DNA of 6,601 bases from Emcibacter sp. Lineage in GTDB: Bacteria; Pseudomonadota; Alphaproteobacteria; Sphingomonadales; Emcibacteraceae. Positions within the stretch are counted from its first letter, which is position 1. Every line of letters starts with the position of its first letter. Below are positions 1-5,535 of this stretch, one piece after another. The notes under the pieces are model-generated. The model searched no databases, had not been told where the DNA came from, and was given only the letters and a program-made list of their open reading frames with translations. The position numbers and the translations under genes were made by a program. The stretch lies in NCBI GenBank assembly GCA_023142175.1, contig JAGLJX010000033.1, positions 1-6,601 on the forward strand, given 5' to 3'.

Positions 1-45
1 AATAGTGTAAATACTTCAAATGCTGAAGTGAATGGATCAGGTTAA
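1..45 (+). CDS. 3' end of an upstream gene (partial, unidentified)
   Basis: Frame 1 is open from the window edge and reads NSVNTSNAEVNGSG followed by TAA at 43-45, directly abutting the cysI ATG at 46. A stop touching the next start is typical of a co-transcribed upstream gene. In many alphaproteobacteria the gene just before this type of cysI is a small DUF2849 protein, preceded by the siroheme synthase gene cysG, so a DUF2849 tail is the best guess from context. Fourteen residues are too few to identify the family, and an open stretch this short can also occur by chance. Confidence 0.4.
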   Translation, partial: NSVNTSNAEVNGSG

Positions 46-1722
46 ATGTATAAATATAATGAAGATGATCAGCGAATAATCGAACAACGCGCTGCTCAGT
101 TCAGAGGTCAGGTGAAAAGACGTCTTTCCGGTGAATTGAAGGAAGATGAATTCCGCATATTGCGTCTGCAAAACGGGCTGTATCTGCAAATTCACGCCTA
201 TATGCTGCGTGTTGCGGTGCCTTATGGTTTGTTTTCTTCCGAGCAGTTTCGTATGCTGTCCCACATCGCTACAAAATACGATCGCGGCTATGGTCATATG
301 ACCACGCGACAGAATATACAGTTTAACTGGCCCAAGCTGGAAGATGTTCCCAATATTCTGGATGATTTGGCAAAGGTGCAGATGCATGCCATTCAGACCA
401 GCGGCAACTGTATCCGTAATATCAGCGCCGATCAGTTTGCCGGTGTGGCACGGGATGAGGTGGTTGACCCGCGTCCTTACGCTGAAATTATGCGTCAATG
501 GTCTACATTTCACCCGGAATTTGCTTATCTTCCCCGTAAATTCAAATTTGCCTTCACGGGTGCTACCGAAGATAGAGCCGCAATCCTTTTCCATGATATT
601 GGATATCAGGCGATTAAAAATGCCGCAGGAGAGATTGGCTTTAAAGTATATGTGGGTGGTGGCATGGGTCGCACACCGATGATTGGCAAGCTGGTTAACG
701 GATTCGTACCGGAAGCTGATTTGCTAGTTTATACAGAGGCTATCATGCGGGTTTATAACCAGTATGGTCGGCGGGATAATAAATATAAAGCCCGTATCAA
801 AATTCTGGTTCACGAATTAAAGGTTGAAGAATTCACCCGCCGTGTGGAAGAAGAATTCGTCGCCTTGGGCGGGGAAGGTGCTGTGCCTTTGGATAGCGCT
901 GAAATTGATCGGGTGAAGGCTCATTTCACCGATCCTGATTATGCGGATTTATCCGATAAAAATGCTATCTTTGAGCAGCATTTGCTCGATAACAAGGATT
1001 TTTCATTCTGGTATAAACAGAATATACAGGACCATAAAAAAGCGGGATATTCCATTGTTAACCTGTCCCTGAAAAAGCCGGGTGTGCCACCGGGGGATAT
1101 TACCGATGCGCAGATGCTCGTGGTAGCAGACCTTGCCGATCAATATAGTTTTGGTGAACTTCGCTCCACCCATGAGCAAAATCTTGTCTTTGCCGATGTG
1201 CGCAAGGATGACTTGTTCGACCTGTGGCAGGCCCTGAAAGAGCTAGGCTTTGCCGAGCCAAATATAGGCACTATACAGGATATGATCTGCTGTCCGGGTC
1301 TTGATTTCTGTACGCTAGCCAATGCACGCTCTATTCCTATCGCCGATAAAATAACCAGCCGCTTTGATGATATGGATTATCTCTATGATCTGGGTGAGCT
1401 GAAATTGAAGATGTCGGGCTGCATTAATGCCTGTGGCCATCATCATGTGGGCCATATCGGTATTCTGGGCGTTAACAAGAAAGGCGTTGAATTTTATCAG
1501 ATTACGTTGGGCGGCGATGCGACCAATGATGCCGCTATAGGTAAAATTCTGGGGCGTGGCTTTCCAGAAGACGAGGTTGTTCAGGCAATTGATGATATTT
1601 TAAAGATATATGTGGATATACGGGTTGAGGGGGAACGGTTCCTTGATACTTACCGCCGTGTTGGCGCCGAACCCTTTAAAGTCATTTACGAAGAATTTTC
1701 CCTTAAGGGAGCGAAATTATGA
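46..1722 (+). CDS. cysI: Sulfite (nitrite/sulfite) reductase hemoprotein subunit
   Basis: Cytoplasmic hemoprotein that reduces sulfite to sulfide with six electrons in assimilatory sulfur metabolism. The 558-residue protein has the two-fold repeated layout of the siroheme reductase family. An N-terminal ferredoxin-like half-domain (about 45-115) contains TTRQ with R88 and NCIRN with R124. The first catalytic domain follows, with the PRKFKFAFTG segment (K165, K167) and GGGMGR at 204-209. A second half-domain starts near 345. The cluster/siroheme ligands are C416-x5-C422 and C459-x3-C463. These arginines and lysines correspond to the anion-binding residues known in E. coli CysI. The start is fixed by the preceding stop at 43-45; the Shine-Dalgarno is weak (CAGG), suggesting coupled translation. 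It overlaps the DUF934 gene by ATGA. No flavoprotein CysJ is visible, so the donor (ferredoxin or a CysJ encoded elsewhere) is unknown. Nitrite as a substrate cannot be excluded from sequence. Confidence 0.93.
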   Translation: MYKYNEDDQRIIEQRAAQFRGQVKRRLSGELKEDEFRILRLQNGLYLQIHAYMLRVAVPYGLFSSEQFRMLSHIATKYDRGYGHMTTRQNIQFNWPKLEDVPNILDDLAKVQMHAIQTSGNCIRNISADQFAGVARDEVVDPRPYAEIMRQWSTFHPEFAYLPRKFKFAFTGATEDRAAILFHDIGYQAIKNAAGEIGFKVYVGGGMGRTPMIGKLVNGFVPEADLLVYTEAIMRVYNQYGRRDNKYKARIKILVHELKVEEFTRRVEEEFVALGGEGAVPLDSAEIDRVKAHFTDPDYADLSDKNAIFEQHLLDNKDFSFWYKQNIQDHKKAGYSIVNLSLKKPGVPPGDITDAQMLVVADLADQYSFGELRSTHEQNLVFADVRKDDLFDLWQALKELGFAEPNIGTIQDMICCPGLDFCTLANARSIPIADKITSRFDDMDYLYDLGELKLKMSGCINACGHHHVGHIGILGVNKKGVEFYQITLGGDATNDAAIGKILGRGFPEDEVVQAIDDILKIYVDIRVEGERFLDTYRRVGAEPFKVIYEEFSLKGAKL

Positions 1723-2183
1723 AAATTATCAAAGATAAAGCCATTGTTGAAGACACATGGGTTCATTATTCTGGTGAGGGCGACTTGCCCGACGGTAATA
1801 TCATCGTTTCGTTGGGTGTATGGCGGGAAACAGATCTTTCGGGCCGTAATGTCGGTTTGCTGTTGCAGCCTGATCAGCATCCGAAAGATATATCCGGTGA
1901 TCTGGATAATTTTGACCTGATCGCCATAAATTTCCCCAGCTTCAATGATGGGCGCGGTTATTCCTATGCCAAGATCTTGCGCGACCGTTTCGGATACAAA
2001 AAAGAACTGAGGGCCGTGGGTGATGTGATGCGCGATCAGATATTTTATCTACAACGCTGTGGCTTTACGTCCTATGAGGTCAAGGCGGGGAAAGATATTG
2101 ATGATGCGCTGAAAGCCTTTGAAGACTTCTCTGTCAAATATCAGGTTTCCTCCGACGAAAGCCTCCCTCTATATCGCCGATAG
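1719..2183 (+). CDS. DUF934 family protein, sulfite-reduction accessory
   Basis: This 154-residue protein belongs to the DUF934 family (COG3749), small soluble proteins found almost always next to cysI and annotated as probable oxidoreductases of sulfite reduction; their biochemistry is not established. The family hallmarks are visible: FNDGRGYSYAKILRDRFGY at 75-93 and ELRAVGDVMRDQIFYLQRCGF at 96-116, with a single conserved-looking cysteine at C114. No signal peptide or membrane segment is seen. The start is firm: ATG overlaps the cysI stop as ATGA, and AAGGGAG at 1705-1711 gives a strong Shine-Dalgarno with a seven-base spacer. The overlap implies translational coupling and a role tied stoichiometrically to the hemoprotein, for example in electron delivery or assembly (inference). 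A cysH gene, which often lies near this pair, is not present downstream; a porin promoter follows instead. Confidence 0.9.
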   Translation: MKIIKDKAIVEDTWVHYSGEGDLPDGNIIVSLGVWRETDLSGRNVGLLLQPDQHPKDISGDLDNFDLIAINFPSFNDGRGYSYAKILRDRFGYKKELRAVGDVMRDQIFYLQRCGFTSYEVKAGKDIDDALKAFEDFSVKYQVSSDESLPLYRR

Positions 2184-2221
2184 ATGAGTTGTTAAAAATG
2201 CGGGGATTGTCATCAAAGCAC

Positions 2222-2255
2222 GGGATGAAATACAGGCATCCTGAATTATTATTTT
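2222..2255 (+). terminator. Weak candidate terminator of the cysI-DUF934 operon
   Basis: GGGATG (2222-2227) can pair with CATCCT (2237-2242), including one G-U pair, around a nine-base loop. It is followed by the U-rich but interrupted stretch GAATTATTATTTT. The stem is short and the U-tract imperfect, so this is a weak intrinsic terminator at best. Its position between the operon end and the Pho box of the next unit is suitable. Confidence 0.25.
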
Positions 2256-2268
2256 AAGCGTAACGAAA

Positions 2269-2300
2269 CTGTCATAAAACTTACATATATTATGGATAAT
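2269..2300 (+). promoter_or_regulatory. Pho box and -10 element upstream of the porin gene
   Basis: CTGTCATAAAACTTACAT at 2269-2286 consists of two 7-base direct half-sites, CTGTCAT (2269-2275) and CTTACAT (2280-2286), separated by AAAA. The PhoB-binding consensus is CTGTCAT, four A/T-rich bases, CTGTCAT: the first half is perfect and the second has two mismatches. The -10 candidate GATAAT (2295-2300) lies eight bases after the box, close to the arrangement in PhoB-activated promoters, where the box replaces the -35 element. A start near 2307 would give a 5' leader of about 77 bases. That the downstream gene is a phosphate-type porin independently supports the call. Confidence 0.75.
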
Positions 2301-2308
2301 TTCCCTTT

Positions 2309-2334
2309 TGAGGCCGATGTTTTTTATTGGCTCA
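2309..2334 (+). other. Stem-loop at the 5' end of the porin leader
   Basis: TGAGGCC (2309-2315) pairs with GGCTCA (2329-2334) as six base pairs with one bulged G, around a 13-base T-rich loop. It would sit at the extreme 5' end of the transcript predicted from the Pho promoter. Such 5' stem-loops are known to stabilise some outer-membrane protein mRNAs; a function here is inference only. Confidence 0.3.
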
Positions 2335-2383
2335 TGGCTATAACAGTTTGTAAAAATTATTTGATGATAAAGGAAATATCATA

Positions 2384-3682
2384 ATGACGAGGAAACCCAT
2401 CTTAGGCTTATTGGCCGCAACAGCAATTTGTAGTGTTGCCTTCGCGCCTGCCGCATCTGCCCAAACGCTTCAGGAACTGAAGGAGCAGATCAATGCCTTA
2501 AGCAAAAAAGTTGAAGAGCTTGAGAAAACACAAGCCTCTGCTGCGAAAAAATCGCCTGACCTGAAAGTGAAATGGAAAGGCGCACCAGAACTTGCCAGCA
2601 CGGATGGTAAATTCAAAATGAAAATTCGGGGCCGTATCTTTACAGATTACGGAAATGTTTCCGTTAAAAATAACGGTGTCACCGTTGCAGGTGAAAAAGT
2701 TGATGCCACAGAATTCCGTACCGCCCGTCTCGGCGTTGAAGGTATTTTGTTCAAGGACATCAAATATAAATTTGAAGCTGATTTCGGTGGTAACGAAGTC
2801 AATGTGAAAGATGCTTACCTGCAATGGAAACTGAAGCCAGTGTCCCTGACATTCGGTCAGTTCAAAGTTCCGGCATCCCTGGAAGAGCAAACTTCTTCCC
2901 GTTATATCACCTTCATGGAACGCGCCGCCTTTACTGACGCTTTCGGCCTGAGCCGTAATATCGGTATTGCGCTGGGATACGTGAAAAATGATGTCACATT
3001 CAAAGCCGGTATTTTTCAGGGTAGCAACGGCAAAGATGTTGACGAAGAAGGCCGCACCTATGGCGCTCGCGTTACCTATGGCCCGAAAATGGGTGATACA
3101 CGCGTTCATATGGGCGCATCATGGTTCACCCGCGAAAATGACAATGGCGACAACACCATCCGCTATCGCCAACGTCCTCATGCTCACCTTGCCGCAAGCC
3201 GCTATGTAAGCACAGGTAATTTTGCTGCTGATAAAGACACTTTCTTCGGTCTTGAACTTGCCGGTATTATGGGGCCATTCTCTGCACAGGCTGAATATGC
3301 CTGGATCAAAGCCGATGCGCTTGATAGTTCAGCAGAAGATGCTTCCTTTAAGGGCGGATATGTTGATCTGAGCTATTTCATCACGGGCGAAAGCCGGGGC
3401 TATAAAAAAGGCGCTATGGGTCGTGCGAAAGTCAAAAACCCTGTTTTTGATGGCGGCATGGGCGCATGGCAGGTTGCCGTGCGATATGATACTATCGACC
3501 TGAATGATGAAGAGGCCATGATTATGGGTGGCAAGCAGGATACGATTGTTCTGGGTGTGAACTGGCACCTGAATAATTACACCCGCTTCATGGCTAACTA
3601 TTCCCACTCCGATATTGAAGACAGCCCCGAAGGTGTTACCGATGTTAATACATTCGGCCTGCGCTTTCAGGTTGACTGGTAA
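2384..3682 (+). CDS. Phosphate-selective porin, OprO/OprP family
   Basis: Outer-membrane channel of 432 residues, predicted to be a trimeric beta-barrel favouring phosphate or polyphosphate. Residues 1-26 form a Sec signal peptide (MTRK start, hydrophobic core, ASA before Q27). A heptad-like charged helix at about 28-50 (LQELKEQINALSKKVEELEK) is a short periplasmic coiled coil common in this family. The barrel follows, with family-typical segments GQFKVPASLEEQTSSRY (158-174), ITFMER (175-180), SYFITGESRGY (330-340) and GVNWHLNNY (391-399). The C terminus ends FQVDW, with the terminal aromatic residue expected of a BAM-recognised barrel. The start is supported by AAAGGA at 2369-2374, nine bases before the ATG. 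The Pho box upstream implies PhoB/PhoR induction in phosphate starvation. The gene appears monocistronic. Selectivity for phosphate over pyrophosphate or other anions cannot be judged, because the arginine-ladder residues could not be aligned by eye. Confidence 0.87.
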   Translation: MTRKPILGLLAATAICSVAFAPAASAQTLQELKEQINALSKKVEELEKTQASAAKKSPDLKVKWKGAPELASTDGKFKMKIRGRIFTDYGNVSVKNNGVTVAGEKVDATEFRTARLGVEGILFKDIKYKFEADFGGNEVNVKDAYLQWKLKPVSLTFGQFKVPASLEEQTSSRYITFMERAAFTDAFGLSRNIGIALGYVKNDVTFKAGIFQGSNGKDVDEEGRTYGARVTYGPKMGDTRVHMGASWFTRENDNGDNTIRYRQRPHAHLAASRYVSTGNFAADKDTFFGLELAGIMGPFSAQAEYAWIKADALDSSAEDASFKGGYVDLSYFITGESRGYKKGAMGRAKVKNPVFDGGMGAWQVAVRYDTIDLNDEEAMIMGGKQDTIVLGVNWHLNNYTRFMANYSHSDIEDSPEGVTDVNTFGLRFQVDW

Positions 3683-3702
3683 ATTCATTTTGTAAGTATA
3701 TT
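3672..3702 (+). promoter_or_regulatory. Possible promoter for the GNAT gene
   Basis: TTGACT (3672-3677), overlapping the end of the porin gene, and TATATT (3697-3702) each match five of six sigma70-type consensus bases. The spacer is 19 bases, longer than ideal. It is the best pair seen in the spacer, but hexamers like these are common in AT-rich sequence. Confidence 0.22.
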
Positions 3703-3721
3703 GCTTGTTCCCAACAAAAAT

Positions 3722-3738
3722 TTATGCTAAACGCATAA
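3722..3738. repeat. Perfect 6-bp inverted repeat TTATGC/GCATAA
   Basis: TTATGC (3722-3727), five-base loop TAAAC, GCATAA (3733-3738). On the + strand no T-run follows. On the - strand the stem is followed by ATTTTTG, resembling a weak terminator for leftward transcription, but no leftward gene is seen. It could also be a small operator for the acetyltransferase gene 30 bases downstream. Confidence 0.3.
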
Positions 3739-3768
3739 TGGTTGAATTATTGTTGGATAAACCGAATA

Positions 3769-4269
3769 ATGTTTCGAATAAGCTCTATTAAAAAGAATGA
3801 TATTTCGTCAATAAATATCCTGCTTGATCAGTCCTTTGGGGCTGATCGGCAGGATAAGACGGTTTATCGACTTCGGGGGGGTGTTTCTGCCGTTCAGGAA
3901 TTATCATTTGTTGGCTATATTGATGGGGTTCTTAAAGCCAGCCTGCAATTCTGGCCTATCCTGATTAAAGATGGTGACGCGGCGGTGCAGGCATTATTGC
4001 TCGGCCCCATTGCGGTTGATGAGGAATATCGGGGGCAGGGGTTTGGGCTGGAACTTATGGAATATGGTCTGCAAGCTGCTAAAAAACTCGGTCATCGCAT
4101 CGTTATTCTGGTGGGTGATGAAAGCTATTATCAAAAGGTTGGTTTTTCACGTGATTTGGCCGTGGGGCTTGATTTGCCGGGGCCAGTGGATCAGGACAGA
4201 TTGCTGGCGCAGGAACTGGTTCCCAGTGCTATGAATGGCATAAAAGGCATGATTTCAAAAATAAAATAG
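3769..4269 (+). CDS. GNAT-family N-acetyltransferase (COG3153-like)
   Basis: A 166-residue protein with the Gcn5-related acetyltransferase fold, expected to transfer an acetyl group from acetyl-CoA to an amine in the cytoplasm; the substrate is unknown. The acetyl-CoA pyrophosphate-binding motif A is clear: [20 protein letters not shown], with R88-G-Q-G-F-G93. Motif B follows as [12 protein letters not shown], with Y120/Y121 and the GF ending typical of the YhbS-like group. The N terminus ([17 protein letters not shown]) is the usual first strand and helix. I chose ATG at 3769; the frame extends up to a TTG at 3742, which would add nine residues (MNYCWINRI) lying before the domain. Neither start has a strong Shine-Dalgarno; GGA at 3755-3757 is weak. 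The gene is separated from both neighbours, so context gives no hint of substrate. It could be a protein or small-molecule acetyltransferase. Confidence 0.85.
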   Translation: MFRISSIKKNDISSINILLDQSFGADRQDKTVYRLRGGVSAVQELSFVGYIDGVLKASLQFWPILIKDGDAAVQALLLGPIAVDEEYRGQGFGLELMEYGLQAAKKLGHRIVILVGDESYYQKVGFSRDLAVGLDLPGPVDQDRLLAQELVPSAMNGIKGMISKIK

Positions 4270-4280
4270 CCTTATAAGTC

Positions 4281-4309
4281 TTCAAATTTCCCGACAGACT
4301 ACCTATACT
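4281..4309 (+). promoter_or_regulatory. Candidate promoter giving a leaderless DUF1285 mRNA
   Basis: TTCAAA (4281-4286, four of six -35 matches) and TATACT (4304-4309, five of six -10 matches) are separated by exactly 17 bases. Six bases separate the -10 hexamer from the ATG at 4316, so transcription would begin at or next to the A of the start codon. This agrees with the absence of any Shine-Dalgarno before that ATG (preceding bases CTAACCAT). Confidence 0.45.
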
Positions 4310-4315
4310 AACCAT

Positions 4316-4885
4316 ATGACGAATAAAACCATATCATCCTTCCGGCCTGATCTTTTTGCGCTAGAAGCTAAAAAGGCATCGGGCGAAAAAGGCCTGCCGC
4401 CGGTTCACCTGTGGAATCCTGAGTTTTGCGGCGATATTGACATGCATATCAAACGCGATGGCAGCTGGGATTATATGGGCTCGCCCATTTCCCGCGCCCC
4501 TATGGTGAAACTGTTTTCCACCATCCTGCGCCATGATGATGACGGCAAATATTATCTGGTGACGCCGGTGGAGAAGGTGGGTATCCGGGTTGATGACGCG
4601 CCTTTCGTCGCGGTTGAACTGCGCATTGAGGGCGAAGGCCGTGAGCAAATCCTGCATTTCAGAACGAATGTGGATGATGTACTTGTCATGAATGAAGATC
4701 ATCCCCTGCGTCTTGAATTTGCGGCGAACGGCGAACCATCACCTTATATTCTGGTGCGGGATCGTCTGGAAGCCCTGATCGCCCGTTCGGTCTATTACGA
4801 GCTTGCCGAAATGGCCGAAGAAGTGGATGGTCAGTATGGGGTATGGAGCAGTGGTATTTTCTTTAGTTTAGGGACGGCCGAATGA
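4316..4885 (+). CDS. DUF1285 domain-containing protein
   Basis: A 189-residue soluble protein of the DUF1285 family (PF06938), conserved in proteobacteria and without established function. The family signature begins with [24 protein letters not shown] at about 26-49, then [52 protein letters not shown] at about 51-102, and the domain runs to near the C terminus ([15 protein letters not shown], about 154-168). From memory, crystal structures of family members show a distinctive fold with repeated motifs and a suggested signalling role; no catalytic motif is apparent here. There is no signal peptide or membrane segment. The start precedes the domain by about 25 residues; no Shine-Dalgarno is seen and a promoter abuts the ATG, suggesting leaderless translation. 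The stop overlaps the Nudix start as ATGA, so it heads an operon with a CoA-type Nudix enzyme and the CCA-adding enzyme. Confidence 0.88.
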   Translation: MTNKTISSFRPDLFALEAKKASGEKGLPPVHLWNPEFCGDIDMHIKRDGSWDYMGSPISRAPMVKLFSTILRHDDDGKYYLVTPVEKVGIRVDDAPFVAVELRIEGEGREQILHFRTNVDDVLVMNEDHPLRLEFAANGEPSPYILVRDRLEALIARSVYYELAEMAEEVDGQYGVWSSGIFFSLGTAE

Positions 4886-5535
4886 GGCAAAAAATTACAG
4901 ATATATTTGCGGCCTATGATCCGGGCCTTGCCCGCGCCCGTCAGACGGCAGAATTCCGTAGTATGCGCCGCCCCATTGACGGTGATCTTAATATCTATCG
5001 CCCGGATGAGGATTATCATGCCTCTGAATTGCCGTTAAAGCCCGCGGCAGTGCTGATACCGCTGATTGATCATAAAGATGGCATGACAGTGCTGCTCACC
5101 AAAAGGGCAAAGCATTTAAAGACCCATTCGGGTCAGGTGAGCTTCCCCGGTGGCAGATGTGAGCCGGAGGATGTCGATGCCATGGAAACGGCGCTCAGGG
5201 AAACGGAAGAAGAAGTGGGCATTGACCGCTCCCATATGGAAGTGCTAGGCGGTATGGAGGACTATGAAACCGTCACTGGCTATGTGATCACCCCCGTTGT
5301 TGCCATCCTCCAGCCGGAGTTCATTCTGAATATTGACGAGAGTGAGGTGGAAGAGGCCTTTGAACTGCCCCTCGATTATATTCTGGATGAGGGAAACCAC
5401 GAACTACAGAGCCGTGTTTGGGATGAAAAGAAGCGCTATTTCTACGTGCTGATGAATGAGAAGCATGATGTATGGGGCGCGACAGCCGCCATGCTTGTGC
5501 GCTTTGCCAAGCTGATCAATGGAACCATGCGATGA
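4882..5535 (+). CDS. Nudix hydrolase, CoA pyrophosphatase (NudL/YeaB) type
   Basis: A 217-residue cytoplasmic enzyme predicted to cleave coenzyme A or its derivatives to 4'-phosphopantetheine and 3',5'-ADP. The CoA-subfamily signature [21 protein letters not shown] (about 71-91) directly precedes the Nudix box, which runs from G90-G91 to I114. The box contains the metal-binding core R106-E-T-E-E-E111, with the two-residue-longer spacing between the glycines and REXXEE that is usual for this subfamily. The C-terminal [11 protein letters not shown] segment (about 199-209) also matches the family. The ATG overlaps the DUF1285 stop and the TGA overlaps the CCA-enzyme start, so translation is likely coupled at both ends; a weak GGGACGG precedes the start. 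True substrate could differ: some Nudix enzymes of this class act on acyl-CoAs or on nucleotide-capped RNA. Confidence 0.9.
   Translation: MRQKITDIFAAYDPGLARARQTAEFRSMRRPIDGDLNIYRPDEDYHASELPLKPAAVLIPLIDHKDGMTVLLTKRAKHLKTHSGQVSFPGGRCEPEDVDAMETALRETEEEVGIDRSHMEVLGGMEDYETVTGYVITPVVAILQPEFILNIDESEVEEAFELPLDYILDEGNHELQSRVWDEKKRYFYVLMNEKHDVWGATAAMLVRFAKLINGTMR

Noticed and set aside
37..594. 185-codon open frame on the - strand opposite cysI
   Set aside because: It lies wholly antisense to well-supported cysI sequence carrying the catalytic residues, and its translation resembles no family.
2198..2257. 19-codon ORF (MRGLSSKHGMKYRHPELLF) in the intergenic region after DUF934
   Set aside because: It is very short, has no convincing ribosome-binding site, matches no family I recognise, and overlaps the candidate terminator stem.
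2498..3109. 203-codon open frame on the - strand opposite the porin gene
   Set aside because: It is antisense to the signal-peptide-proximal and barrel portions of a clear porin. Its cysteine- and phenylalanine-rich translation reflects complement codons rather than a protein.
3722..3725. Leftward intrinsic terminator using the TTATGC/GCATAA stem with T-run on the - strand
   Set aside because: No leftward gene is present to terminate, and the stem is AT-rich and only six pairs long. It is kept only as an inverted repeat.
3742..3768. TTG start extending the acetyltransferase by nine residues
   Set aside because: There is no Shine-Dalgarno before the TTG, the added residues precede the fold, and the ATG at 3769 starts directly before the conserved first strand.
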